DNA of 64,000 nt from Metridium senile (lineage: Eukaryota; Cnidaria; Anthozoa; Actiniaria; Metridiidae). Each line of letters starts with the position of its first letter. Position 1 is the stretch's first letter. The position numbers and the translations under genes were made by a program. Under the pieces are notes generated by a model. It saw only the letters and a program-made list of their open reading frames with translations, did not search any database and was not told where the DNA came from. The stretch spans positions 10,987,593-11,051,592 of the forward strand of contig OX459102.1 in assembly GCA_949775045.1 (NCBI GenBank), read 5' to 3'. Positions 10,850 to 23,383 of the stretch are shown one piece after another.

Positions 10850-12439
10850 AAAGGAAGCAATAGGAATTATTCACTATAATAGATATTAAATTAATTGGTG
10901 TCTAGAGAACGTTACATTAATTTATATCTTTTTAAAGATAGACTGGTATCTTTCATGTAAACATAGAGCCTGTTCTGCAGTCATTTAAAGGGCCCCATCT
11001 ACCTTCGAACATAAGTTAACAGATGTGTATCTATCATGTATCTATCTATCTAACAGACAATGAAAGATCTCTTCCAAGAAACTATTCTTAGTGAAGCCAA
11101 TATTTTTATGAATCAGACAATAGCTGATAATAGCTAACTTTAATATCTTCGGGTTATTGTGAGAATTAGAATTGCAGTTTAACGAGCTCCCGCAATTCCT
11201 ATCGGTCTCAGACCAACCATTCCAGATGGACAACGTTAATTGAAATAGGTGTATACAGAGATAGTTCTTGGTAGTGCACATGAAACCAGTGGAACATTTT
11301 ACATTGTGATTTTGAGCAACACGAGAAATAATTTACCTCTTTTAAAATATTAAATGAATATTATAGGTATTTTTCAAGTAGCTTTACACAACGCCCTATA
11401 ATACTCAGAATATAACACAAGACAAACATACAGCTTAAGGGGTCACAGCAAGTTGTAAGAAATCTGGAACACGCTGTCTGAGCGATGAATCCCTAGCTAA
11501 TAAGTATATTGTTTAAATAGTAAAACAGAATTATTAGTAGCACAAAGATTCATAGATTGCGTAAGCATTTCAAAAACTTCGAACAAAGGGACTCTTCTCA
11601 CCCTAAATACCGTGATCAACCGTCATAAAACTCCATGTATTGAACAAAACAAAATATCATCAAAGCAGACTAAAAATATTTACAAGATAACACCCCTTTT
11701 TAAGTTGGATTCTAAGCAAAACTGGCATATCTAAATCAAGTTGACCTAGTCTAACCATAACGCTTTGTATTTAAAAAAACATGCATGGATCGATAGCTAA
11801 CCATAAGAAAATGTTTGGCTCGGTCGATAAGGAGACGTCATGCTTTTAAAATGATCTTGAAGAAATGACTCTGCTTCTAGAGAACTCCAGGAAACCAGTT
11901 TTTCAAATATTGTTCACAAGAGAAGCGCGTCTATCAACAGCTAGAGGCGCATTTACACCCACTAGTTGTTGTTAGCATTAATAACCAAGACAAACAGACG
12001 CTACTACGTGTCTTCCAAGAAAAAGGAAAGTTCTGAGAAATGCTCAACAAGAGATTTCTCGGAATCGTAAGCATTATTTGAAAAAGGCGGATATTATTTT
12101 AAAAGCTTTAGACATCTGTATCTAAACTTGAGCTACGTTCTAACAGTTATTTTTATTGTTTATTGTAAAATGTACAAAATGGATATTAATTTTGATATAC
12201 TTAGATATAATTTGTTCTGAACTTACAATTCAGCCCTAAAAAAATATTTTGTGAATTGAGACAGATGTCCGTATTTGGAATCTCCGGCTTGATTCTAACA
12301 AATAACCAATACAGCTATCCTTTGTCGGTAGTTAACAAAAGCTTTGTGAACGCAGACGATTTGTTTATAAAGAATTTTAATTTCATTTCAGACTGTTAGG
12401 ATATCAAATATTATTGCAGGTATTTCAATTAATGTTTGC
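10850..12439. other. Non-coding flank upstream of the helicase coding region
   Basis: A 5' untranslated exon is expected here or further upstream because the start codon lies just after an acceptor. A possible donor on the minus strand is AAAGAG followed by GTAAAT near 11335. I see no TATA box or coding exon I can defend. Mirrored at 19353-20942. Confidence 0.4.
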
Positions 12440-13340
12440 TTAAAGGGCAACTGCCGGCGTAAATGCTTGTTTTTGTTAAAATGTCTTAAAAGTCAGTTGA
12501 ATCATCATAAAAGTATTAAAAATTTAAAAACAGAGGTTTAGGCAGTTTTTTCGGAGGTTTTTTGGTACCGTCAGGCATACGTTCACCAAAAGCTTCGTTT
12601 TCATGTCACGTGATCTATTACGTCACACGTGTGTAAGTTGTTTTATTCCAAGATGGCGTCAAGCAGTAGTTTCAGTGATAGCAGTGACAGTGAGTGGAAT
12701 TCTTCGGGCTATGAGGAAGAAATATTTGGAGAAGTACAACCTCTTGGTGTAATCCAGCCGTGGAGGTACGAACCGCAAGGTACGAGCCACGATAGCAGCG
12801 ACGATAGCAGCCACGAGGAGCCAGTGGATGAGGATCATCACAGCGATCGTCTTGACAACACAGACTGGTACAGACTATCTTATAAATATTAACTTTGATT
12901 TAAAATGTACTTAATTAATATTTGCACGTACATTATTTCATAAATTCGTGTTAAGATGAGTTGTATTTTCACAGGCTTACCACACTAGAAATCTGTGTTT
13001 TTGGGGGCTTTCTGTCAATAACGGTTTCTCAATAACACATCGATTACCGTTGAAATTCACCATCCTTAAAACCTCCTTAAATGGCCCACAAAACCCAAGA
13101 AAACCACACAGAAACGTTCCTAAACTCAGAATCTTTTATTTTCGAAAAGAAAAAAAAAAACATTACTGACTAAAGAAAAGATTTAAAATGGGACGATTTA
13201 TGAACATTCGAACATTCAATTGAACTTCGAACGAGTCGTTGAATACCACAAGAAGCCCTAGTGTGGTATTAAAGCCTGTGGTATTTCATATTCAATCAGT
13301 GTATGCCAAAAAATAAATAAATAAAAAAACATTTACGAAG
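12440..13340 (+). mobile_element. Left end of a TTAA-inserted DNA transposon, cut by the gap
   Basis: Copy 1 diverges from copy 2 exactly after TTAA (12440-12443); the new sequence begins AGGGCAACTGCCGGCG. TTAA targeting is typical of piggyBac and Kolobok elements. The insert carries a promoter-like stretch (CACGTG near 12609, ACGTCA near 12621) and a short first exon, then runs into the N gap, so its other end is missing. The family is inferred, not identified. Confidence 0.6.
12653..12892 (+). CDS. P2RX7-like N-terminal exon in the transposon
   Basis: The ATG at 12653 sits in a strong context (CCAAGATGG) and is preferred to the upstream in-frame ATG at 12629. The peptide has a Ser/Asp/Glu-rich head, then IQPWRYEP, an acidic stretch and RLDNTDW. 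That layout matches the start of P2X7-C-terminus-like cysteine-rich domains often found in transposon-linked proteins of invertebrates and fish, where NTDW is followed by cysteines. Here a GT donor at 12868 splits the Trp codon; unspliced reading stops at 12892. The zinc-binding part would be in a later exon, beyond the gap. Confidence 0.5.
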   Translation: MASSSSFSDSSDSEWNSSGYEEEIFGEVQPLGVIQPWRYEPQGTSHDSSDDSSHEEPVDEDHHSDRLDNTDWYRLSYKY

Positions 13341-13540
13341 NNNNNNNNNNNNNNNNNNNNNNNNNNNNNNNNNNNNNNNNNNNNNNNNNNNNNNNNNNNN
13401 NNNNNNNNNNNNNNNNNNNNNNNNNNNNNNNNNNNNNNNNNNNNNNNNNNNNNNNNNNNNNNNNNNNNNNNNNNNNNNNNNNNNNNNNNNNNNNNNNNNN
13501 NNNNNNNNNNNNNNNNNNNNNNNNNNNNNNNNNNNNNNNN
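13341..13540. other. Assembly gap of 200 N
   Basis: Exactly 200 N, a likely nominal length. It separates the transposon end of copy 1 from the start of copy 2. The last helicase exon of copy 2 would map to about 13068-13381, where unrelated sequence and gap are found instead. Confidence 0.98.
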
Positions 13541-16500
13541 TCGGGGGCAAAAAAAAAAAAAAAAAATACCCTACACTAAAACCAAAAATATAATGGTCCG
13601 TTCCCGGCTTATTACTCAGGCTTCCCCGCAGGGCAGCCTGAGTCTAGGTTTACCTTTTCTATCTATGGGTCTATCGTTGTGTCAAGATTACACATGACGT
13701 AATACCACAGGTAAACCAAAACTACTCTATGACGTAGCCTGAGTAAACGCACTAAGTGCGTCTAGTTCAAGAAAGGTTTTCCTTGATCTACGTTAGTAAC
13801 ATTGAACACTGAATGCCACATACCACATATTGCAATGTTGCAAAATTAATAATTTTACATATTTGTGTTACTGTAACGTGCTTGCAATGCGATGTATACA
13901 AAAAATAGGTGAATAAAAATAAAATGAAATAAACGATCCGTATCAAAGATACCGTACGTTATCTTGAAAACAATGCCATTACCATATATGGTATTGTAGG
14001 TGAGAAGTAACAAAAGACTTTGATTAGCGCGCGAGATTTTTTTCTTTTATTTAACAGGTTGAGATTGCAACAGAACAATAAGCATATCTTTGATACACAA
14101 AAAAAAAAACCGAACTAACAAATAAACACAATACACTAACAAAACAAACTACAAAAACAAAGCAAATGATAAACAAACAAACAAACATACCAACTCACCA
14201 ACAAACAGACGAAATAAACAGACAAAAAAAAAAACTTACCAAAAGGGCTACCTTGTGCATCACGTCCAATCAGACACGTTGTCTTATATCCTGTACGTCC
14301 AAGCTGAGATGCATCAAGGTACTTAGCCAATCGAAATGCAGTTTGGCTTCTCTTTACAAGAACGAGTGCAAGAGGTCTTTCATCATCTTCTTCGCAGTTA
14401 ATCTTTAGCATTAGTAGATTGATTAGCTCACGGATACCTGAATCCATATAATCGATTGGATGACAAACTGAAAGAGCTGGAAAAAAAACAACATTAAGTA
14501 CAAACGATAAAAAATTTGGCAACAAACACTTTTTGGATATTTAGTTGTTGGTTTATTTTGCTTTTGTAAATTTTGCATTTGTAAATTTTATAGCCATCAT
14601 TCCCCATCGGGGCTCTTCCGTGAGGTTCGCTCACATTCACTACCACTACATTCAATATTTACAACACACAACCCGGCTCACATGTTGATTTTTGAGGAGG
14701 GAAGAAAAACCTGATTACCCGGAGCAAAACCCTCGTGGCATGAGAGAGAACAACACATCAAACAAATTCTATTCACTTGTCGCCCGAGCCGGGAATCGAG
14801 CCGATTCAGGTTACCACTATAAAGGTTAACATCATAAAGTTCAAGTGTGAAATATATAGATTACAACGATCTTGTTTTTAATTAAACTTCTGAAACAAAT
14901 GCTCAATATTCCTGCTGAAAGAATTCAAAATATTTTCGTTTAGTTGTTTGATTTTTAGATTTTTTTTTTTTTGGCTGTTTTCATTGGTAATATCCCAATT
15001 TCAATATATTGGTTGACTGATCATACACAATATAAACCAAAACGAGACTCTGGGTAAACAAAAAGAAGTGCTCATTGTTTCCCCGGAAAATCTTTTTGAT
15101 TCATTTGTGTATGATCGGCGATCATCCAACCAAAAAATCGGAAGTTTTATTTACTTTTTGTGAAGGTTATTCCCCTCTTGAAAAAATTCATGAATAATTA
15201 ATGATATATTTTCAAAAGAAATCATGACCATGACGAGTGTTGTAAATCTGATACAACACTAGTGTTGTATATCCTGATTTGCATAAGTTTTAACTTGTAA
15301 TTTTACGGCAAAATTTATTTTAATCTTGAAAATTTTGGTAAAATATGAAAGAGCTAACCTAGACATTTTTTAAGTCGTTTACAACATTCGCGTCCGTGTT
15401 GTATCGGCGATACAACACGGCCGCTCATGTTGTAAATATTACATAATCAATTACTCTTACCTCTACTGCGCTGCTCCAAGTGTGACATCACGATCTCACA
15501 AGGGAGGCACTGGTCCTTCGCCCAATCAAATCCATAGGGGCAATCAGGATATAACAACTCCAACATCCGATCGGTTGCCATCTTCTCCCCACATTCCTGA
15601 AGGGCAGAAATAGCATCGCAGATAGCCTGGAAATGGAGCAAGGAGCTGACAGCGATGGTGTGAGGTTTGGAGAAAATGGAGAACTTATCGATGACCTCTA
15701 GGATAGGACCGACATCTTCTTTGGAGAGAAACCCTCCTGAGCAAGGCTGGAAAACGTCTTTGTACTCTTTGAACTCGCTCACACGGGCTGCTAGATTGAA
15801 ACACTTGGTAGCGTACTCCATTAAGAGCCCTAGTAAGTGCTTCTCTGCCTGTGTGTACTCAGAATAACGACAGAAGATGTCAACTTGGCTCGTCTGTTCG
15901 GTCAACTCTTGGATTTGATCAACAACCGTCAGCAAAGAAGCGCGTCCAAGGTTTAATTGTAATCTTTGGATCCTCTTGACGGTTCGGTCAAGTGTTGATT
16001 CACCTAAAGAATACAAATCACATGGTGGCATTAGGCTTATGTCTTATTACTGGTACTAATAATAATCGTAAATCGAAAATAATTCTATTTATTCATTCCT
16101 TGGGGACACAACAACCCAATTCGCCCTTTCCATATCGAGCAAGGGACTGGGTACTAGTGTGAAAAACTAATTTGATTATGGTTCCAGAAAAAAATAACCC
16201 CGTCTCATGGGAAGTAACCAAATATAAGCTTATTGACCAAGTTTCAGAACGTTTTGCTAAATAGAAAAAAAAAAATATGCGCATCCAAACTGCCAAAATT
16301 ACAGAGAAATGTATGGTGTCCTACCAAAACGTCCTTCCAAACCATACATTCTTTGTATTTTCGAAAAAAATAAAATACCATAATTTCTTTGCAATTTGCA
16401 CAAACGTGTTCCAACTTTCAATTCTTACTAATTTGTATTTGTTCTTTCGTGTGAAGGGGTTTATTTTTGAATTAAATTAATTTTAAGAAACTTGGTTCCA

Positions 16501-19500
16501 GTCCCTTGCTCGATATGGAAAAGGCTAATTGAATGACATGATGGATTAAACGATTTTCTTTCAATAGGCCTTTTGCAGGACCTGGTCACGTGACCATTTC
16601 CAAAATTTAAGAGTAACACAAAATATATTCAAGAATTCAAAAGAGAATGTCAAAACAAACATTCTCTGAAAGTTTGATCTCAATATCTTTCAAACTAAGG
16701 CTCTGGACATTTTTTGAAATCAACAAAAATAGCAAAGATTTGTAAGACTGTCAGTGAGCTTTATAAACTCCTATCATTTTTGATGATTTTAAAGAACTTC
16801 TGCAAAAGGCCTATTAATCTATTGTTCTCTATTTCCTCCTACTTTGGTATTGTTACGTACGTTCTTATTGTTTTTTTGCTTTCCCCACTTCATATTTATA
16901 CTCATTACATCCAACACAGAGGTCAAACGACTACGCATGCGCGAAAATACAAGTAAAATGATCCAACACCAACTTCGTTCCCAGGCTTAATATTCGCACG
17001 GAATCTATAAAAAACGATGGATTGGACGACTTTCATCGCTTTTTTCTCAAAATATAAACAAAACTACAAAACTATAGACTCATGGTAGCTTTAAAATCTA
17101 ACAAAGGTTATGTACACGAAACTTCAAGCTTATATATTCAGGAATCAGCATCATTATTCTACTTCTACATATCAACATCATTATCATTGTCATTCACATT
17201 ACCTGCAGGTGATGCAGTAATTCATTCTCCATCTCCTTATCATCACCATAGCCATCATTATCCTTCTTGTTCTCCTTATCATCATCATCATCATTTTCTT
17301 TTTCCTTATATCATCGTCATCATTCTCCTCTCATCAACAAAAAATAATAATGATAATAATCAGCATCATTATTCTACTTCTACTTATCAACATCATTATC
17401 ATTGTCATTCACATTACCTGCAGGTGATGCAGTAAGCCCTAGTATCTTTGGCCTGTCAAACATCGGTATCTCATCAGGAAGATAGTACTCACGGATGATA
17501 ACATTGTACGGGTGATCCTTGTTACAGTGATGTGACTCGTCTAAAACTATCAAGCCACTGTCCTCAAATCGAAGTGTTCCATTATTGATATGATTACGAT
17601 AACAATCAGCTGTAACGACGAGGATATCATGACTAAAAATAGGAACACCTGGCTCCAACTTTCTCATTTCTCCGCATATAGCACCAATGCGAACTGATCT
17701 TAAATCCTGGAATTGGCTGCTTAATAATCCTCCATTAGTCTGTACTCCATCTTTAGCTGATAAAGGAATCTGTATGTTTTCTAGCTCACGCTTAAGAAAC
17801 TCACTTTGCTGTAGCACAAGCAGCACTCGATCCACTAGGAAGATGATTTGACGGGTAGGATTAAGCTGAAGCAACTGAGCTACAACCATTGCCGATATCA
17901 GATTCATGCCAGCTCCAGTTGGTAAAAAGCACACTGAATTTTCATTCATTGCTTTGGAATACAACTCCAATTGATATTCACGAGGTTTTGTCACTGTGAG
18001 AGGAACTGAACGGCAATCAATAATATCGGTGTTCAGAGGAGGATGGTCTCGTATGGGCGCCTTTTGTGACTTTGCTACAGTCTGTTCGTGTCTTCCACTC
18101 GAAAAGTGCTCTTGGGCTTGTGATTTTGAGTTGAGCCCAACTTTGCAGTAGTCACAGAATTTTTGGTAAGGTTCTGCGTTCACTTTGGCTATTTTGTTCT
18201 GATGTTTTGTGCTTTGGAGGTGTTCATCAGATTGCTGTTTCGAGGTGAATGATATCTTACACAGAGCACACGATTTAGCATCTCCATCATATCCAAAGCT
18301 CCTTGAGCGTTGGCGCATATTCTCATCATGCCTATCGTATTCATTAGGATAAAGTTGATTCCTGGATTGCCATGGCTCTTCAAAGCTCTTACTCCTAGAG
18401 TTTGGGTTGTATCTCCCTTCTCCAATTACTCCAGGGTCACGCTTTATCTGGTGTCTCACCCTCGGTGTCATTCTATATTTGTCAAAAGGTGTTCCAAAAG
18501 TGGGTACTTTATTCGGTTCCAAAATCGTTGGGGACCCATTGCTCACACAAAGGTCTTCAATGATTGGCTGTTTTTGGGAGTTCCGGTCAAGAGAATGCAA
18601 GGTAAGGGTTTGAAACGGACCATTAAGATCATCTTCACTTACACTTGATCGCCATGGTCGTCGACCATACTGTTTGGACATTTCAGTTCGAGTTGGTTCT
18701 GAAATCTTCCGTCTTGGATGCTTATGACCGATGTGATACATCTTCTGAAATACTGGAGATGAGATAGATCGATTAAAACCAGTAGTACTTGAGAAACTTC
18801 CTCGCTTCTGAGACCAGAGATCTTGTGTCTGAACAGCAGGGTTGGAAATACTGTCCATCCTTCTATTTGAAAACAAAGTAGATCCTTGGAAGTTGGAGAG
18901 CCCATTAGAATTGCTGGAACCTTTGTGATTTAGTCTAGTCTTTGCCCAGGTTAAGGGATACGAACTAAGACGTTGTACGTGGCCCTTCCTCTCCAGGTTT
19001 TCCATGAAGTGTTCAACTTTCTTTGGTGGTGTAACTGCATCTAAATGTTTCTGAATATCTTTGATGGTACACTGATCTTTAGCAGACAGAATTTCCATAA
19101 CGCCAAATTCCATTTGTGTAAACCTTTCCGAATTATTATTGATTTCCCGAGAGTGGCTTTCGTCATGCTGGTTTGATTCCAGTAAATTATCGGAATAGGA
19201 CGTTTGACCACCTTTGAATGAACTGCTCAACAAAGTTTCGAAGGGGTTTCTGAAGCTGTGATAATGCATGTTCTTGCCCGAGGTCGGTTCTAAGAATAGA
19301 TCAGAAGGCATTAGGTAGCGCTCGCCAGGATTTACCGTTGCCATGGGTTCTGAAAGGAAGCAATAGGAATTATTCACTATAATAGATATTAAATTAATTG
19401 GTGTCTAGAGAACGTTACATTAATTTATATCTTTTTAAAGATAGACTGGTATCTTTCATGTAAACATAGAGCCTGTTCTGCAGTCATTTAAAGGGCCCCA

Positions 19501-20946
19501 TCTACCTTCGAACATAAGTTAACAGATGTGTATCTATCATGTATCTATCTATCTAACAGACAATGAAAGATCTCTTCCAAGAAACTATTCTTAGTGAAGC
19601 CAATATTTTTATGAATCAGACAATAGCTGATAATAGCTAACTTTAATATCTTCGGGTTATTGTGAGAATTAGAATTGCAGTTTAACGAGCTCCCGCAATT
19701 CCTATCGGTCTCAGACCAACCATTCCAGATGGACAACGTTAATTGAAATAGGTGTATACAGAGATAGTTCTTGGTAGTGCACATGAAACCAGTGGAACAT
19801 TTTACATTGTGATTTTGAGCAACACGAGAAATAATTTACCTCTTTTAAAATATTAAATGAATATTATAGGTATTTTTCAAGTAGCTTTACACAACGCCCT
19901 ATAATACTCAGAATATAACACAAGACAAACATACAGCTTAAGGGGTCACAGCAAGTTGTAAGAAATCTGGAACACGCTGTCTGAGCGATGAATCCCTAGC
20001 TAATAAGTATATTGTTTAAATAGTAAAACAGAATTATTAGTAGCACAAAGATTCATAGATTGCGTAAGCATTTCAAAAACTTCGAACAAAGGGACTCTTC
20101 TCACCCTAAATACCGTGATCAACCGTCATAAAACTCCATGTATTGAACAAAACAAAATATCATCAAAGCAGACTAAAAATATTTACAAGATAACACCCCT
20201 TTTTAAGTTGGATTCTAAGCAAAACTGGCATATCTAAATCAAGTTGACCTAGTCTAACCATAACGCTTTGTATTTAAAAAAACATGCATGGATCGATAGC
20301 TAACCATAAGAAAATGTTTGGCTCGGTCGATAAGGAGACGTCATGCTTTTAAAATGATCTTGAAGAAATGACTCTGCTTCTAGAGAACTCCAGGAAACCA
20401 GTTTTTCAAATATTGTTCACAAGAGAAGCGCGTCTATCAACAGCTAGAGGCGCATTTACACCCACTAGTTGTTGTTAGCATTAATAACCAAGACAAACAG
20501 ACGCTACTACGTGTCTTCCAAGAAAAAGGAAAGTTCTGAGAAATGCTCAACAAGAGATTTCTCGGAATCGTAAGCATTATTTGAAAAAGGCGGATATTAT
20601 TTTAAAAGCTTTAGACATCTGTATCTAAACTTGAGCTACGTTCTAACAGTTATTTTTATTGTTTATTGTAAAATGTACAAAATGGATATTAATTTTGATA
20701 TACTTAGATATAATTTGTTCTGAACTTACAATTCAGCCCTAAAAAAATATTTTGTGAATTGAGACAGATGTCCGTATTTGGAATCTCCGGCTTGATTCTA
20801 ACAAATAACCAATACAGCTATCCTTTGTCGGTAGTTAACAAAAGCTTTGTGAACGCAGACGATTTGTTTATAAAGAATTTTAATTTCATTTCAGACTGTT
20901 AGGATATCAAATATTATTGCAGGTATTTCAATTAATGTTTGCTTAA
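13541..20946. repeat. Copy 2 of the 7.4-kb direct duplication
   Basis: Matches 5038-12443 without length change. It starts at the edge of the N gap and ends at TTAA 20943-20946, after which it continues into sequence not present next to copy 1. It therefore looks like the empty-site version of the same locus. Confidence 0.9.
14240..19344 (-). CDS. DExH pseudohelicase, copy 2, missing its last exon
   Basis: Exons 19344-17418, 16003-15461 and 14476-14240 repeat the first three coding exons of the gene at 4565-10841, with the same start codon, splice sites, zinc fingers and Met in place of the Walker A lysine. The exon with motifs V and VI is absent because the contig begins at the gap. I treat this as an assembly duplicate of the same gene rather than a paralogue, since introns are also unchanged. 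Confidence 0.75.
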
Positions 20947-21205
20947 TGCTTGGACTATATTCCACATATATAACAAAATAGACCTCTGCCAATACCACCG
21001 GCAATATATCCACTATATTGGGAGAACGTTCACTGTACATGTATTGACAGAGACAACCATTCGTACACGCGTAGAGTCATGCAGAGACTCGGAAGCCATT
21101 CCAATCAGACGACACACTGAGAACATCAATACTGAGAGTGGAGTCCTTCCGGCGTGGATGCGGCCGACTATTCGCAAACACTTTCCCAAACCATTTAAAA
21201 CATGA
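20947..21205 (+). pseudogene. Retroelement ORF 3' fragment, possibly GIY-YIG-type
   Basis: An open frame ends with SEAIPIRRHTENINTESG, then PAWMRPTIRKHF and a stop. The motif of acidic residue-A-I-x-I-R, spaced N-x-x-x-G and a W/R-rich end resembles the C-terminal part of GIY-YIG endonuclease domains of Penelope-like and related retroelements. There is no catalytic part upstream, and the frame begins at the duplication edge. A relic, not an active gene. Confidence 0.35.
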
Positions 21206-22281
21206 AATCATCCTTAAAGGAATATGTAAGACTGACCTACCATCATTCCAGCCCACCTATCATCATTATGAAGAATGACTAGCAGCTGTATCGTGGTCCA
21301 AAAACCTTCGAGAATTGTGCCACAATCTAAATCTAATTTTCTCACTTCAACTATGATTAACCTTAATCATTCTATTATCGATTATATTAACTCTCATATA
21401 CAAGTATACATATCCTCACTTTATGCCAATATTTTGATTTGTGATTGAGTTGCATTTATAATTCACAAAATAATTGATGTTGTGCAAAACATATTTTATC
21501 GAAAAATTCAAATATTGTACTGTTATTTGCTGCAAAAGGTGCGATGAAATAAATATAAGTTAGAACATTTCCTAGCACATATATTTATTCATTGATTATA
21601 TATATTTTTCGGCAAATGTGATTAAATAAGAAGAGAGAAAACCAAGCGAAGAAGCAATATTATTATAATTCACAAGCTCAATTCACAAGTTAGGACACAT
21701 AGCACGCCCTCTGTCAACCAAAGGCTCTGTTACACTGGCAATGTGGCGTTGCAAGTTGCTGAGTTCCGTTGTGAAAAATACAACTGAAATCTACTTTGTG
21801 CAAAGCTGCCTGCTGCTAAATCAGCCTCTGTTATAGAGTGCAATTCTTCAGCAACGGCATTGTGGACAAGTCGCTGAACAAAAATTGCACAGTGTAAGAG
21901 CTCTATAAGTATGCTACAAATCTACTTAAGGAAATTTACAGCGATGAACACCTCGAAATAGCTTAAGGTTTAACAATACCGTCAATCAAAAATATCAAAT
22001 TAATGAAACAAACGTTTGATTGAGAGTAAAATGCATGTAATTCATCATAACATGATGGTATGGCTTCAAGAGTATAACAGAATAATTAATTTATCCTTTG
22101 TTTTGTCTTGGTTTGTCACCCTCCACTTATCTTATTTAACTTTATCTCGATATTGTATTTATTTTCTTTATTGTGGAAAACAAATACACCTTTGAAAGCT
22201 TCAATTTCACTCTTTTCAAATGACTTCTCAATGGTTAAAAGTTTGTAAAGTACTAAAAATCACTGCAAAATCAATACGAAC
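21206..22281. other. No gene seen; interspersed repeat traces
   Basis: AT-rich. 21720-21905 shares phrases (CTTTGTGCAA, GTGCAATTCTTCAG, AATTGCACAGTG-type ends) with 48640-48790, so both are probably copies of one degraded element. No supported exon. Confidence 0.4.
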
Positions 22282-22345
22282 CTTCACAAGCCATGCAAGC
22301 TGTCCACTCGGTGAGTTCAACCTTCTTCAAGGTCAGTGGCCAGTT
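22282..22345 (-). other. Candidate coding exon of unknown gene
   Basis: On the minus strand a pyrimidine-rich acceptor (TTGCAATTAAG at 22346) precedes 64 open bases ending in GAAG at a GT (22281). The frame reads NWPLTLKKVELTEWTACMAC, with a C-x2-C pair. It ends in phase 1, the phase expected by the acceptor at 19349 before the helicase start, so an upstream helicase exon is conceivable. Short and unproven. Confidence 0.25.
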
Positions 22346-22708
22346 CTTAATTGCAAAAAAGTTAGAGAAAGATCTCAACCAGTTAAAGTGTTTGATTAAT
22401 CAATAAAAGAAGTTTAACTTTGAAAGAATGCAGTTGTTTACGATCGAATACCCGGAAATTGATTATGCTGGAAAATGCAAATGAGTTCCGGGAATAAGGA
22501 GAAATCGACTGTGACGTGTCACACAATGTTGGGGAAAGGAACACCCATAGTGACATATGCCTTAGAAAACATCGCAAGATCAAATAGTGTTTGTTAGAGA
22601 CAAAGGAATTAGTTCTGGGAAATGTATTTTTAGATTCTTACTCAAACATCAAAGCACGTGCTGAGTGACATTGTAAACATGTTGCTTACAGGAAATCAAT
22701 CAAAAATA

Positions 22709-22902
22709 ACCACAGGTAGCCCAAGCTTGTACACGCGATACCACTTACAGAGAATATTACATTATGAATTCAAATCAATATTACGCATTGATTATATTTT
22801 AAAGGGTTTGGATTTATGTTAGAAAATTTACATCTTTTCTCGCTCATATTAGATCCTGTCTTGGGTGCAGGCAGCTTGGGCTACCTGTGGTGTCACGCAA
22901 TA
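22709..22902. mobile_element. Palindromic element with CCACAGGTAGCCCAAGCTTG ends
   Basis: The left arm CCACAGGTAGCCCAAGCTTG is matched by CAGCTTGGGCTACCTGTGG on the right, with GCGATACCA and TGGTGTCACGC just inside and outside. The centre is AT-rich. MITE-like, no coding content. Confidence 0.55.
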
Positions 22903-23165
22903 CAGTAGTTCTTCAAATATATACTAGTGTGGGTGTAATAGAAATATGTACTTATTTGGATCAATTGAGGACTTTCCTGTTCTAAAAATGACCACTTGAC
23001 AGTACGCTTGACGTATACTTCCTTCAGCACCAAAAGTTAAACTAAAATAAGGCGCAACGTTGAAAAGCCTTTGGAGTGGGATGTAACCTGCCTATAAGTA
23101 AGCTGAAAGCGCTTATCATGTGTGAATAATAAATTATATTAGGGAAAGTACCGCAACAAATATAG

Positions 23166-23288
23166 AAATAAATAAATAAATAAATAGATAAATAAATAAA
23201 TAAATAGATAAATACATACATAGATAAATAAATAAATAGATAAATAAATAGATAGATAGATAGATAAATAAATAGATAAATAAATAGA

Positions 23289-23379
<91 letters not shown>

Positions 23380-23382
23380 ATA
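23166..23382. repeat. (AAAT)n microsatellite
   Basis: About 54 tetranucleotide units with interruptions (AGAT, ACAT) in the left half and a pure right half. It makes artificial open frames on the minus strand of Leu/Phe/Ile/Tyr, which are not genes. Confidence 0.95.
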
Positions 23383-23383
23383 G

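Larger units (their letters stand above)
5038..12443. repeat. Copy 1 of a 7.4-kb direct duplication
   Basis: This segment reappears at 13541-20946 with constant offset 8503. Every open frame compared is the same in both copies, and even the 18-A run (5046-5063 and 13549-13566) has equal length. The right boundary is a TTAA at 12440-12443. Copy 1 alone keeps the left flank with the last helicase exon. Because identity extends through introns and homopolymers, assembly redundancy is more likely than an old gene duplication. Confidence 0.9.

Noticed and set aside
13541..20946. A genuine tandem paralogue of the helicase gene
   Set aside because: Unchanged introns and homopolymers, a gap between the copies and complementary missing flanks favour an assembly duplicate.
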